Shown piece by piece: positions 8,628 through 17,450 of a DNA stretch of 64,000 nt. How positions within the stretch are numbered: the first letter of the stretch is position 1; each line of letters starts with the position of its first letter. Under the pieces are notes generated by a model. It was not told the origin of the DNA. It saw nothing but the letters and a program-made list of their open reading frames with translations, and did no database searches. The DNA is taken from assembly GCA_905235305.1 (NCBI GenBank), contig CAJOLC010000011.1, forward strand, positions 37,147-101,146. The letters are read 5' to 3'. The translations under genes were made by a program, and so were the position numbers. Origin of the DNA: an uncultured Bacteroidaceae bacterium (GTDB lineage Bacteria; Bacteroidota; Bacteroidia; Bacteroidales; Bacteroidaceae).

Positions 8628-8687
8628 ATAAACGCGAGTCCGACGAAATTTGCATCAGGCAATTAATTTCGTCGGACTCGCGTTTAT
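8628..8687. repeat. 23-bp perfect inverted repeat, possible terminator of the ACT gene
   Basis: The arms at 8628-8650 and 8665-8687 are exact complements over 23 bp (core ACGCGAGTCCGACGAAAT) with a 14-base loop. It lies 22 bases beyond the stop codon of the minus-strand ACT-domain gene, so it can form a very stable hairpin at the 3' end of that transcript, but there is no T-run after it on either strand. Confidence 0.8.
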
Positions 8688-8708
8688 TACTTGGCAGGAG
8701 TGTCTGCC

Positions 8709-9107
8709 TTAACAGAACTCTTGAAGAGACTTTTCTTTGATGATTTGCTTTGTCCTTTCCGTGTCGGACGAACGGAACACAAGGATTCCCTTGCCCGAAA
8801 GAAGGAAGGAGTACATGTATGCAATGCAGATGTCTGCCTCGGCGAATAGTGCCAGCACGCGAGCTGCTTCGCCTGGCTTGTCCTCAAGCTGGATGGCGAA
8901 GACTTCCGTGAGGGTGACTGAGATTCCCTGTTCACTCAGCACGACGACGGCACGTTCTGCGTCACTGCAGATGATGCGATAAATGCCGAAATCCTGCGTA
9001 TCGGAAATGGTGGAGGCTATTATCTGGATGTTTGCTCCCTTGAGCACATTCAGGACGTTGAGCAATGTACCACGCTTGTTCTCGATGAAAATAGACAATT
9101 GTTTCAT
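8709..9107 (-). CDS. Double ACT-domain protein
   Basis: The 132-residue protein consists of two ACT domains in tandem: residues 1-65 begin MKQLSIFIENKRGTLLNVLNVL and residues 68-132 begin EVFAIQLEDKPGEAARVLAL. The pattern (hydrophobic strand, then D/N-K-x-G at the ligand-binding turn) is clear twice. There is no catalytic or DNA-binding domain, so it probably binds an amino acid and regulates or stabilises partner enzymes. It lies downstream of paaK, the aminotransferase and iorAB on the same strand, so an aromatic amino acid is the likely ligand. The 84 bases before it contain AT-rich short repeats and a CTCCCCC/GGGGGAG palindrome (9164-9177). Confidence 0.9.
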   Translation of the reverse strand: MKQLSIFIENKRGTLLNVLNVLKGANIQIIASTISDTQDFGIYRIICSDAERAVVVLSEQGISVTLTEVFAIQLEDKPGEAARVLALFAEADICIAYMYSFLLSGKGILVFRSSDTERTKQIIKEKSLQEFC

Positions 9108-9191
9108 TATTTACTATTTGACTATTTACGATTTACTATTTATTTACTCTTTGACTATATCTCCTCCCCCGGGGGAGATAGAGGGCGCCGC

Positions 9192-10508
9192 TTACTGATA
9201 AACTTTTCTCTTGTCGACCACGCGGACAGCCTTGCCCTCGCTGACGGGCAGGGTGCCTCTGGGCACAAGCTTCACGATGGGCTTGAGCAGGATTTCGCCT
9301 TTCAGGTCATGGGTGACGGCCTTGTTCAGCGCCTGCAAGCGTGCAAAGTCGTCGGTAAACATCTCTGCCAACTCTACTTCCACCGTCATGTAGTCGTTGT
9401 CATTGTCTGTGGTGAGCGTGATGAGGTAGTTGCTTGCCAGTTCGGGGAACTTCATCAGTATCTTCTCTATCTGGATGGGGAAGATGTTGACGCCGCGCAG
9501 CACAATCATATCGTCGCTGCGACCTTTCATGCGGTCGAGGCGCACATGATTGCGTCCGCAAGGACAGCCACGACCAAGCACACGAGTCAGGTCGCGTGTG
9601 CGGTACCTTATCAAAGGCATGGCTTCGCGACGCAACGTGGTCAGGACTAGTTCGCCAATCTCACCGTCAGGCACAGGCTCAAGCGTCTCCGGATTAACAA
9701 TCTCAACGATATAATAATCCTCCCAGAAATGCAAACCGTTCTGCTCCTGGCACTCAAAGCCGACGCCAGGGCCACACATCTCCGACATGCCAAAACTGTT
9801 GTAAGCCTTCACGCCGAAAGTCTTTTCGATGCGCTGCCGCTGCTCCTCGGAATGAGGCTCCGCACCGATGGCGAACGTCTTGAGCTTCGTATCCCGCCTC
9901 GGGTCGACGCCCTGCTCCTCCATCACTTCGTAAAGACGCGTCAGGTAGGAAGGAACCGCGTGCAGAGCGGTCGTACCAAAGTCCTTGATGAACTTTATCT
10001 GACGCAGCGTGTTGCCGGCAGCAGCAGGTACTGTGAGCATGCCAAGCTTCTCGGCTCCATACTGGAAGCCCAGTCCGCCGGTGAACATGCCGTAGCCAGA
10101 CGAGTTCTGGAACACGTCGTCGGGACGCAGCCCTACCATCCAGAGGTTGCGTGCCACTTGGTTTGCCCACTCATCGAGGTCGTTCTGAGTGTGCAGGATG
10201 ACGGTCGGGTTGCCTGTCGTACCGCTGCTGGAATGCAGACGGACGCAGTCGGTCAAGGGCACAGCGGCCAGTCCGAAGGGATAGGAATCACGCAAGTCCT
10301 GCTTCGTGGTGAAGGGCAACTTGCGCACGTCCTCCGGCGACTTGATGTCCTCAGCCTTAATGCCCATCTCCTTGAATTTCTGTGCATAGAAAGGCACCTT
10401 GGCACATCGGTTGATTGTCTCTTGCAGGCGCTCTGTCTGCAGTTTGCTGATTTCCTCCCGAGAGAGTGTCTCGTACTCGGGATGAAGGTAAGGTGATTTA
10501 ACATCCAT
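9192..10508 (-). CDS. paaK: Phenylacetate-CoA ligase (first copy)
   Basis: This adenylate-forming enzyme joins an aryl acetate to CoA with ATP. It is 438 residues from the start MDVKSPYLHPEYETLS, chosen because the alignment-like N-terminus (EYETLSREEISKLQTERLQETI) begins there. The ATP-binding motif SSSGTTGNP lies at about 99-107, with FGMSEMCGPG and the hinge YRTRDLTRVLGRGCPCGR further on. The CPCGR cysteines are typical of PaaK. The start codon overlaps the end of the aminotransferase gene by 11 bases, so the two are translationally coupled. A second copy with the same motifs lies at 11988-13292. Confidence 0.93.
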   Translation of the reverse strand: MDVKSPYLHPEYETLSREEISKLQTERLQETINRCAKVPFYAQKFKEMGIKAEDIKSPEDVRKLPFTTKQDLRDSYPFGLAAVPLTDCVRLHSSSGTTGNPTVILHTQNDLDEWANQVARNLWMVGLRPDDVFQNSSGYGMFTGGLGFQYGAEKLGMLTVPAAAGNTLRQIKFIKDFGTTALHAVPSYLTRLYEVMEEQGVDPRRDTKLKTFAIGAEPHSEEQRQRIEKTFGVKAYNSFGMSEMCGPGVGFECQEQNGLHFWEDYYIVEIVNPETLEPVPDGEIGELVLTTLRREAMPLIRYRTRDLTRVLGRGCPCGRNHVRLDRMKGRSDDMIVLRGVNIFPIQIEKILMKFPELASNYLITLTTDNDNDYMTVEVELAEMFTDDFARLQALNKAVTHDLKGEILLKPIVKLVPRGTLPVSEGKAVRVVDKRKVYQ

Positions 10509-11829
10509 GGTCTTTATGGAATTGTTTGATACGTTCTGTGAAAAGTGATTCTTGCTCGCGTCGGAAGAAGGAAGTGCAGATGCGGACGCCTTGCTGCGTA
10601 GAGCCCATCGTGTCAAGCGGATAGACAGTAATGCCATAGGCCATTAGCTCGCGCGTCAGCTGCAGGTCGGTCATGCCGGGATACTGCACGGTGAAGTAGA
10701 AGCCGTCTGCCAGCGGTGCTCCCATGTCGTTGTCGTATACGAGGTAGAAGCCGTTCTGGAGGAGCACATCCTTCATGAACTTGGCGCGGCGGCCATACTC
10801 CTTGACATCGTCGAGGAAGTTGTACTTGCCACTGACGGCCGCTTCCATGAGTGCCGACATAGCGTGCTGCACGGAATGCGTCGTGCCGCTGGAAAGCGTG
10901 TACATCAGCCTGCCGACGAAGAAATCGCCGAAGGCAGGGACGCCAAACTTCTCGCTCAGGGGCTCGAAGGTGCGGTGGAAGAGCTTGTCAGAGATGCATG
11001 TCACGCCACAACGCTGCCCTGCATAAGAGAAGGCCTTCGATGCAGAGATCCACAAGACGTAGTTGTCGGTGTAGCGAGCCACGGTTGCCTGATAAGGCGG
11101 GGCGTAAGGATGAGAGAGGTCTCGGCGGAAGTCCATGGCGAAGTAGGCCAGGTCCTCCAGGATGATAACATCGTGCTTCGTTGCAATCTGCCCGATGCCC
11201 TGCAGTTCTTCCTCAGTGAAGCAGACCCATGAAGGGTTGTTCGGATTGGAATAGACGATGGCACAAATGTTGCCCTTGGCCACCAGTTCCTCCAGCTTGT
11301 CCGTCAGGGCTTTGCCTCGGAAGCTGTAGATGTCGAGGGCTTCATGCTTGATGCCTATGACATCACACTGGGCAGTCTGAACGGGGAAACCAGGTTGGAT
11401 GAGCAGCACAGTGTCCTTTTCCGAGCCGTCGAAGGCATGGCGGAGAGCCAGGAAGGTGGCAAAGGTGCCTTGCATGCTACCCGTGGTGGGCACACATCCC
11501 TCGGCACTGATGTCGACATTGATGAATGCCTTTACAAACTCGGCAGCGGCTTTCTTGACACGCGGTATGCCGCCGTTGGGCGGATAGATGGTGGCGCAGC
11601 CGTTCCTGAGAGCCTCCATCTCTGCCTTCAGCGCTATTTCCGAGGGTTGCAGGCCTGGCACACCCATCTCCAGATGAATGACCTCCTCGCCAGTCTGCTC
11701 TTCAATCTGTCGCGCGAGGGTCTGAATGTCGCGGATGGTAGCCTGGGAGAAGTCCCCAAGCCCCATGCCGTCGATGATGTTGTTTACTTGTTTCTTGTCG
11801 AACACGAAATAGCTTTCTTTAAGGTTCAT
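10498..11829 (-). CDS. Pyridoxal-phosphate aminotransferase, class I/II
   Basis: 443 residues with the class I aminotransferase fold: SNPNNPSW (about residue 197), ILEDLAYFAMDFR, and the PLP-binding lysine in SASKAFSYAGQRCG; C-terminal VRICTSFFRRE supplies the carboxylate-binding Arg. It sits between two phenylacetate-CoA ligases and upstream of iorBA, so aryl pyruvate to aromatic amino acid interconversion is the likely reaction (inference from context). It is co-oriented and overlaps the downstream ligase by 11 bases. Confidence 0.9.
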   Translation of the reverse strand: MNLKESYFVFDKKQVNNIIDGMGLGDFSQATIRDIQTLARQIEEQTGEEVIHLEMGVPGLQPSEIALKAEMEALRNGCATIYPPNGGIPRVKKAAAEFVKAFINVDISAEGCVPTTGSMQGTFATFLALRHAFDGSEKDTVLLIQPGFPVQTAQCDVIGIKHEALDIYSFRGKALTDKLEELVAKGNICAIVYSNPNNPSWVCFTEEELQGIGQIATKHDVIILEDLAYFAMDFRRDLSHPYAPPYQATVARYTDNYVLWISASKAFSYAGQRCGVTCISDKLFHRTFEPLSEKFGVPAFGDFFVGRLMYTLSSGTTHSVQHAMSALMEAAVSGKYNFLDDVKEYGRRAKFMKDVLLQNGFYLVYDNDMGAPLADGFYFTVQYPGMTDLQLTRELMAYGITVYPLDTMGSTQQGVRICTSFFRREQESLFTERIKQFHKDHGC

Positions 11830-11849
11830 ACTATCTTTTCGAGTGCCTC

Positions 11850-11959
11850 ACTGTGGTACTCTGGCGGAAACGACGTGGCATGATGGCAAACATAACACGC
11901 CATGAAGCGACTTTCGACATGCCATGATTGAGGATTAGGCACGGCGTGTCAGCCGACAT
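11850..11959. repeat. Tandem array, five degenerate 22-bp units
   Basis: Units begin at 11850, 11872, 11894, 11916 and 11938. Aligned cores are TGTGGTACTCTGGC, CGTGGCATGATGGC, CACGCCATGAAGCG, CATGCCATGATTGA and CACGGCGTGTCAGC. The shared piece is a GCCATGA-like core. This is the only array that lies inside an apparent operon (between the second paaK and the aminotransferase). Confidence 0.7.
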
Positions 11960-11987
11960 ACCTTCCGTCGGGAGGACAGGCACTGCG

Positions 11988-13292
11988 TCACTTCGAGAAG
12001 TCACGCTTGTCGTTGACGTGCTTAGCCTTGCCTGTGGAACGCTCGATGGTGCCCGGCGGCAGGATGTGGATATTGGGTTTGATGCCGGTGAGGGACACGA
12101 TGCGGTCGTAGAGAGGCTTGATGAAGGGCATCTGCTTGCCAGGGTTGGGCGAGAAGAACTCTTCCCTGAGCTCCACGTCAAGATCGAAGGTGTCCTCGTT
12201 GCTCTTGCGGTCGACGGTGATGAAGTACTGCGGCGTAAAGACTGGGAACTCGGTGAGGACTGTCTCTATCTGGCTCGGGAAGACATTGACGCCACGGATG
12301 ATGAGCATGTCGTCGCTGCGGCCCAATACTTTACCCAACCTTACGGCGGTACGTCCGCACTTGCAAGGTTCGTAGTTAAGGCTGGAGAGGTCGCGCGTAC
12401 GATAGCGCAGAATGGGCATTGCTTCCTTGGCGAGGGATGTGATGACCAGCTCTCCCACTTCGCCCGGAGCAACAGGCTCGAGCGTCTCGGGATTGACAAT
12501 CTCAGGCAGGAAATAGTCTTCCCAGATGTGTGTGCCGTCCTGATACTGGCATTCACCACCCACACCCGGGCCACACATCTCTGTCAGTCCGTAGATATCG
12601 ATGGCTTTGATGTGAAGCTTTTCCTCGAGCTCGCGGCGAATACCCCATGTCCAGGGCTCAGCGCCGAAGAATCCGACGCGCAGCTTAAGCTTCGACACGT
12701 CCACTTTATTCTTTTCTATCACCTCGGCCAGATGCAGTGCATAGGAAGGCGTACAGCAGAGTGCCGCCGTCCCAAGGTCTTGCATCAGCATGATTTGCTT
12801 CTCGGAATTGCCCGACGATGTAGGCAACTGCACGGCTCCAAGCTTGCCAGCTCCGTCGTGAGCACCAAGTCCGCCAGTGAAGAGACCATAGCCATAGCTC
12901 ACCTGTACCACGTCGCCCGGACCGACATCACCTACGGCAAAGACTCGGGCACAGCACTCTGCCCACATGTCGAGGTCGGCTTGAGTGTATGTGCCGACAA
13001 CCGGCTTGCCCGTCGTGCCACTGGAGGCATGGATGCGCCGCACGTCGGTCATGGGCACGGCCTGCAGCCCGTAGGGGTACTCATCGCGGAGGTCGTACTT
13101 AGTCGTAAAGGGAAGTTTCGTCACGTCGTCTACCGATTTTATGTCCTCGGGCTTCACCCCGAGTTCGTCCAACTTCCTGCGATAAAAGGGAACCTTCTCG
13201 TAGCAACGCTTTACAGTAGCCGCCAGACGCTCGCCCTGCAGCTTACGCATGTCCTCGCGGGACATACATTCCATTTGGGGATTGTGTATCAT
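11988..13292 (-). CDS. paaK: Phenylacetate-CoA ligase (second copy)
   Basis: The 434-residue protein has the same architecture as the 9192 copy: N-terminal MSREDMRKLQGERLAATVKRC, ATP-binding ASSGTTGKP at about residue 90, IYGLTEMCGPG, and YRTRDLSSLNYEPCKCGR with the paired cysteines. The two copies are paralogues rather than a recent duplication, because the sequences differ at many positions. Divergent specificity (phenyl-, indolyl- or hydroxyphenyl-acetate) is a reasonable guess. It lies 30 bases after iorB on the same strand. Confidence 0.93.
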   Translation of the reverse strand: MIHNPQMECMSREDMRKLQGERLAATVKRCYEKVPFYRRKLDELGVKPEDIKSVDDVTKLPFTTKYDLRDEYPYGLQAVPMTDVRRIHASSGTTGKPVVGTYTQADLDMWAECCARVFAVGDVGPGDVVQVSYGYGLFTGGLGAHDGAGKLGAVQLPTSSGNSEKQIMLMQDLGTAALCCTPSYALHLAEVIEKNKVDVSKLKLRVGFFGAEPWTWGIRRELEEKLHIKAIDIYGLTEMCGPGVGGECQYQDGTHIWEDYFLPEIVNPETLEPVAPGEVGELVITSLAKEAMPILRYRTRDLSSLNYEPCKCGRTAVRLGKVLGRSDDMLIIRGVNVFPSQIETVLTEFPVFTPQYFITVDRKSNEDTFDLDVELREEFFSPNPGKQMPFIKPLYDRIVSLTGIKPNIHILPPGTIERSTGKAKHVNDKRDFSK

Positions 13293-13322
13293 AAGTTATC
13301 CTGTTTGGGTTAATAATGCTGT

Positions 13323-13895
13323 TTATGCACCTGCGCGGACTCCTGCATCGAAGGCCTTGAGGTTGGCTTCTACGACCTGTTCGCCCTTGCGGGCAAAGAC
13401 GGTGGCAATGGCTTCGCGGAGGTTATCGACGGAAAGAATGCCGATGAAGGGAGCAGCCATGCCGAGCAACACCATGTTGGCACCGCGCGGGTTGCCGCAA
13501 TCCTTGCTGACCGTCTCGATATCGAGCTTAGTGCTGGGCAAGGTGTCAAGTTCCTTCTGCAAGGCTTCCTCGTCGGGATAGTTCGGGATGTTGACAAAAG
13601 GCTTCGAGCTGGTCACTATCCTACCCTCTTTGCTGAGATAAGCCAGATAGCGCAAGGCTTCCATCGGCTCCATCGAAATGATGAGATCAGCCCCAGCCTC
13701 GCTGATGAGGTCGCTCCAGATAGGTTCCGTGGAGAGTCGCAAGTTTGACTGTACGTCGCCACCTCGCTGACTCATGCCGTGCACTTCGGCTTGTTTGAGG
13801 AAGAGTCCTGCCTTCGTGGCAGCCTCGCCTATGATGGTTGCGATGGAGAGGATGCCTTGTCCACCCACACCGCACAGAATGATATCTTTCTTCAT
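13323..13895 (-). CDS. iorB: Indolepyruvate ferredoxin oxidoreductase, beta subunit
   Basis: The 190-residue protein is the gamma-type (CoA-handling) domain of 2-oxoacid:ferredoxin oxidoreductases, with GVGGQGILSIATIIGEAA at the N-terminus and HGMSQRGGDVQSNLR. With IorA it interconverts aryl pyruvates and aryl acetyl-CoA plus CO2 using ferredoxin. iorA ends 6 bases upstream of the iorB start. Next to the ligases and aminotransferase, the set could run oxidatively (amino acid breakdown) or reductively (making Phe, Tyr or Trp from aryl acetates). Confidence 0.95.
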   Translation of the reverse strand: MKKDIILCGVGGQGILSIATIIGEAATKAGLFLKQAEVHGMSQRGGDVQSNLRLSTEPIWSDLISEAGADLIISMEPMEALRYLAYLSKEGRIVTSSKPFVNIPNYPDEEALQKELDTLPSTKLDIETVSKDCGNPRGANMVLLGMAAPFIGILSVDNLREAIATVFARKGEQVVEANLKAFDAGVRAGA

Positions 13896-13901
13896 AGTAT
13901 T

Positions 13902-15479
13902 TTATTGCTTCTTGGCTCTTGCATGGCGGGCAAACGTCTGGATGCATTCCCTGCGAGGAATGATGACGGAGACGCCCCTATACTCAATCTCTTCCTTGAT
14001 GACACGCGTTATCTCGGGCATATTCTTGGGAAGGGGAACTACGACCCGAACATGCTCCGGCTCAACTCCCAAGCCAAGGCAGATAGCCTCGAACTTATTA
14101 GTGCCAGCCGAGTCCTGTCCGCCTGTCATGCCTGTCGTAAGATTGTCTGAGATAACAACAGTAATGTTGGACTTGTCATTGACGGCATCCAGCAACCCAG
14201 TCATGCCGCTATGGGTAAAGGTCGAATCGCCTATAATTGCGACAGAAGGGAAGAGCCCTGCATCGGCAGCACCCTTTGCCATCGTGATGCTTGCGCCCAT
14301 ATCGACACAAGATGAAAGGCTCTGGAAGGGAGGCAAAGCCCCAAGCGTGTAACAACCTATATCACCAAACACACGATGCTCAGGATATTCAGCCAGCACC
14401 TGGTTCAAGGCGGCATAAACATCTCTATGACCACAACCTTGACAAAGCTGAGGCGGACGTGCTGCCATATTCTTGGCAGGAGCAAAGACTGTACCCACCT
14501 GCTTACCCAAGGCCTTTGCTACGTTGTCGGGAGTCAACTCACCAGTACGAGGCAGGTCTCCCGTCAAGCGTCCCTTCACGGGATAGCCTGCGCCAAGCAA
14601 TCCCTTGACGAGTTCCTCCACGACTGGCTGGCCGTCTTCAATGACAAGAAGTTCCTCACAACTTGCCGCCAAAGCCTTTATCTTCTCTTCCGGCAGCGGA
14701 TATTGCGATATCTTCAGGAGGTTCGCATCACTGCCCAAGGCTTCCTTCACATAGTTGTACGCAATGCCACAGGCCAGGATGCCTCTCTTCGTGGCAGACG
14801 TCTCTACCTTATTATATATGCTATGCTCCGAAGCTTGCTTCATGGAGTCCTGCTTCTCGAGGAGCGCCACATACTTCTTCCGGGCAATGCCAGGGAGAAG
14901 CACCCACTGGTCAGTGGAAGGTGAGAGAACCTTCTCTGCCTTTGGCTCTGTAACTTCGACTGCAGCGCGAGAGTGAGCAAGCCTTGTCACGACTCGAAGC
15001 ACAATGGGCTCGCCCAGCTTCTCCGAGAGGTCGAAGCCATAAGCCATCATGTCGTAGGCCTCCTGCTGATTGGATGGCTCGAGACATGGCACGAGTGCGA
15101 ACTTGGCATAGAAGCGCGAGTCTTGTTCGTTCTGGGAGGAGTGCATCGAGGGGTCATCGGCAGCAAGGACGATAAGCCCCCCCTTTACGCCAGTAATGGC
15201 ACTATTGACAAAAGCATCGGCACATACATTCATGCCTACATGCTTCATGCAAACGAGGGCACGCTTGCCTGCATACGACATACCGAGAGCCGCCTCCATT
15301 GCTGTCTTCTCGTTCGTACACCAACGAGAATGTATGCCACGTTCCTTGGCAAGAGGGTGGCCTTGTATGTATTCGGTGATCTCCGTGCTTGGCGTTCCTG
15401 GATAAGCATATACACCACTTAGTCCGGCATTGATGGCGCCAAGGGCAACGGCTTCATCACCTAAAAGGAGTTTCTTCAT
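13902..15479 (-). CDS. iorA: Indolepyruvate ferredoxin oxidoreductase, alpha subunit
   Basis: Thiamine-diphosphate subunit, 525 residues from the start MKKLLLGDEAVALGA (the open frame extends further upstream but that part overlaps folE and is not protein-like). The N-terminal pyrimidine domain has YAYPGTPSTEIT, and the C-terminal TPP domain has CQGCGHRDVYAAL and GDIGCYTLGALPP. The protein ends at VIIPRRECIQTFARHARAKKQ, so the C-terminal two-cluster ferredoxin domain of archaeal IorA, with its repeated CxxCxxC, is absent. Electrons must pass to a separate ferredoxin. Confidence 0.95.
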   Translation of the reverse strand: MKKLLLGDEAVALGAINAGLSGVYAYPGTPSTEITEYIQGHPLAKERGIHSRWCTNEKTAMEAALGMSYAGKRALVCMKHVGMNVCADAFVNSAITGVKGGLIVLAADDPSMHSSQNEQDSRFYAKFALVPCLEPSNQQEAYDMMAYGFDLSEKLGEPIVLRVVTRLAHSRAAVEVTEPKAEKVLSPSTDQWVLLPGIARKKYVALLEKQDSMKQASEHSIYNKVETSATKRGILACGIAYNYVKEALGSDANLLKISQYPLPEEKIKALAASCEELLVIEDGQPVVEELVKGLLGAGYPVKGRLTGDLPRTGELTPDNVAKALGKQVGTVFAPAKNMAARPPQLCQGCGHRDVYAALNQVLAEYPEHRVFGDIGCYTLGALPPFQSLSSCVDMGASITMAKGAADAGLFPSVAIIGDSTFTHSGMTGLLDAVNDKSNITVVISDNLTTGMTGGQDSAGTNKFEAICLGLGVEPEHVRVVVPLPKNMPEITRVIKEEIEYRGVSVIIPRRECIQTFARHARAKKQ

Positions 15480-15523
15480 AATTGATGTCCTGAGTAATCT
15501 GAATAATCTGAGTAACCTGAACT

Positions 15524-16108
15524 TTAAGCTTTGATGAGTTGCAAGAACTCTTCGCGTGTCTTGGCCTGATTGAAGGCGCCGCAGAAGTCGCTGGTAGTCG
15601 TAATGCTGCCTTGCTTCTGTACGCCACGCATTTGCATACACATATGCTGCGCCTCGACCACAACCATAACGCCCAAAGGCTGCAGGGCTTCCTGAATGCA
15701 CTCACGTATCTGCTTCGTCATGCGTTCCTGAATCTGCAGACGATGTGAGAAGCAATCCACCACGCGGGCTATCTTGCTCAGCCCCGTCACTTGTCCGTTG
15801 GGGATGTAGGCCACATGCACCTTTCCGTAGAAGGGCAGCATGTGATGCTCACAAAGAGAATAGAAGTTAATATCTCGCACGATGACCATCTGCTGGTAAT
15901 CCTCGTTGAACTTTGCCGAGTTGAGTATTGCCACGGGGTCTAGCTCATAGCCACATGTAAGGAAGGTCATAGCTCGAGACACACGCTTAGGCGTCTTAAT
16001 CAAACCTTCACGCTGTGCATCTTCGCCGATGAGATTGAGGATAGCGCGGATGTGTTCCGATATTTGTTGTTGGGTGGGAGTAAGTTCGTGCCTGTACTGT
16101 TCTTCCAT
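15524..16108 (-). CDS. folE: GTP cyclohydrolase I
   Basis: The 194-residue protein catalyses the first step of tetrahydrofolate (pterin) synthesis. It carries the zinc ligands in [10 protein letters not shown] (Cys and His) and in [12 protein letters not shown] (second Cys), plus TPKRVSRAM and [22 protein letters not shown]. The length matches FolE type IA. The SPOR gene ends upstream with a single base between stop and start, which fits co-transcription. Confidence 0.97.
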   Translation of the reverse strand: MEEQYRHELTPTQQQISEHIRAILNLIGEDAQREGLIKTPKRVSRAMTFLTCGYELDPVAILNSAKFNEDYQQMVIVRDINFYSLCEHHMLPFYGKVHVAYIPNGQVTGLSKIARVVDCFSHRLQIQERMTKQIRECIQEALQPLGVMVVVEAQHMCMQMRGVQKQGSITTTSDFCGAFNQAKTREEFLQLIKA

Positions 16109-16109
16109 T

Positions 16110-16622
16110 TTATATTCTTGCGTTAATCTTACTTTTCACGATGACGGCTTCGCGGAAGATGCCCATCTCACGAATCTGCCTGAGTATTTCTCTGGCCTCT
16201 TCATTCGTTTGGAAATCACCTACCCTGCAAAGCCAATGGGGTGAAACGAAACTGACATATACACGCTGTGTGGGGAAGTAATTCCTGAAGCGCAAGCCGG
16301 CAGCCCGCGCTTCAGTCTTACCCTTACGTGAATTGTCGCCGAAGTACACTTGTATGCGATATCCGTTCCTCACTCTTGTTCCATGAGAAGAGAGACTGTC
16401 CACGGCGACAGATGCTACGGAGTCTTGACCTACAACGTCAGCCTGTTTCTTTTTGGAACTCAGCTTCAATGCCCCGTTCACTAAGTCTGTGATGGACTTC
16501 TCCTGATGGAGGATGATTCTTCCTACCGAATCGGCCACTTGTTGCAACTTATCGGTAAAGGTCTGCTGGGCACTTATGTTCAAAGCGCCCATGCAGAGGA
16601 TGAGGGACAAGATGTACTTCAT
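16110..16622 (-). CDS. Secreted SPOR-domain protein
   Basis: 170 residues: signal peptide [19 protein letters not shown], a helical spacer, then a SPOR domain (about 90-165) beginning [20 protein letters not shown] and ending [27 protein letters not shown] domains bind denuded peptidoglycan at division sites. The position between tpiA and folE is conserved in Bacteroidales (known gene order). The role in this organism is unknown beyond cell-wall binding. Confidence 0.92.
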   Translation of the reverse strand: MKYILSLILCMGALNISAQQTFTDKLQQVADSVGRIILHQEKSITDLVNGALKLSSKKKQADVVGQDSVASVAVDSLSSHGTRVRNGYRIQVYFGDNSRKGKTEARAAGLRFRNYFPTQRVYVSFVSPHWLCRVGDFQTNEEAREILRQIREMGIFREAVIVKSKINARI

Positions 16623-16653
16623 TTACGAAATTTGATGCTTTACTGTTATCGAT

Positions 16654-17412
16654 TTACTTCCAAGCGTCGATGATGCCTTTGAAGTCGGGAGCCTTAAGAC
16701 TTGCGCCGCCAATGAGGCCGCCGTCGATATCAGGCTTGCCGAAAAGCTCGGGAGCGTTGCTTGCCTTGCAGGAGCCACCGTAGAGGATGGTGGTATCGTC
16801 GGCAGCCTGAGCACCATAGACTTCGGCCACGCACTTGCGGATGTAGGCGTGAATCTCTTCTGCCTGCTCTGCCGTAGCGGTCTTGCCGGTGCCGATTGCC
16901 CAGATGGGTTCGTAGGCGATTACGATGTTCTTCCACTGTTCGGCTGTGAGGTGGAAGACGCTTCCCTGGAGTTCTGCCTTGCAGACTGCTTCCTGCTGGT
17001 TTGCTTCGCGCTGTTCGAGGCTTTCGCCGATGCAGAAGATGACCTTCAGGCCGTTGGCAAGGGCGAGGTCTACCTTATCCTTGAGGATGTCGGGTGTCTC
17101 GTTGTAGTACTCGCGACGTTCGCTGTGACCGAGGATGACATACTCGGCGCCTGTGCTCTTCACCATTGCTGCGCTGACCTCGCCGGTGTATGCGCCGCTT
17201 TCTTTATTAGCGCAGTTCTCGGCGCTGACGGCAATGACGCTGTCCTTCAAGAGCTCGCTTACGGTGGCGAGATGTATGAAGGGAGTGCCGATGATTACTT
17301 CACAGTTGGGCTTTTCAGCAGCCAGGATGTCCTTGAGTTCTGTGGCGAGTGCTACGCCTTCCTGCAGGGTCTTGTTCATTTTCCAGTTGCCTGCTACGAT
17401 TTTCTTTCTCAT
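16654..17412 (-). CDS. tpiA: Triose-phosphate isomerase
   Basis: 252 residues, interconverts dihydroxyacetone phosphate and glyceraldehyde 3-phosphate in glycolysis. Catalytic residues are all visible: Lys in GNWKMN (11-16), His in [11 protein letters not shown], Glu in [11 protein letters not shown], and the phosphate loop near the C-terminus ([15 protein letters not shown]). It lies 38 bases after the DoxX-like gene in one operon. Confidence 0.98.
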   Translation of the reverse strand: MRKKIVAGNWKMNKTLQEGVALATELKDILAAEKPNCEVIIGTPFIHLATVSELLKDSVIAVSAENCANKESGAYTGEVSAAMVKSTGAEYVILGHSERREYYNETPDILKDKVDLALANGLKVIFCIGESLEQREANQQEAVCKAELQGSVFHLTAEQWKNIVIAYEPIWAIGTGKTATAEQAEEIHAYIRKCVAEVYGAQAADDTTILYGGSCKASNAPELFGKPDIDGGLIGGASLKAPDFKGIIDAWK

Positions 17413-17450
17413 GTTTTCTTTAATTTAGTTTATTAATACTGATTCTGTTG

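Larger units (their letters stand above)
8017..8708. other. Long convergent spacer (692 bp) of repeats and hairpins
   Basis: No supported gene. In order it holds the ompA terminator, a 22-bp array (8207-8294), a TGTAAGC dyad (8546-8573) and a very long perfect inverted repeat (8628-8687). It resembles the spacers at 19126-19799 and 29621-30283 in length and in several short motifs, which suggests that all three derive from one degenerate repeat family. Confidence 0.6.

Noticed and set aside
11928-13313. 461-codon plus-strand frame opposite the second paaK
   Set aside because: Antisense shadow of a gene with clear ligase motifs; the product shows no domain and no promoter.
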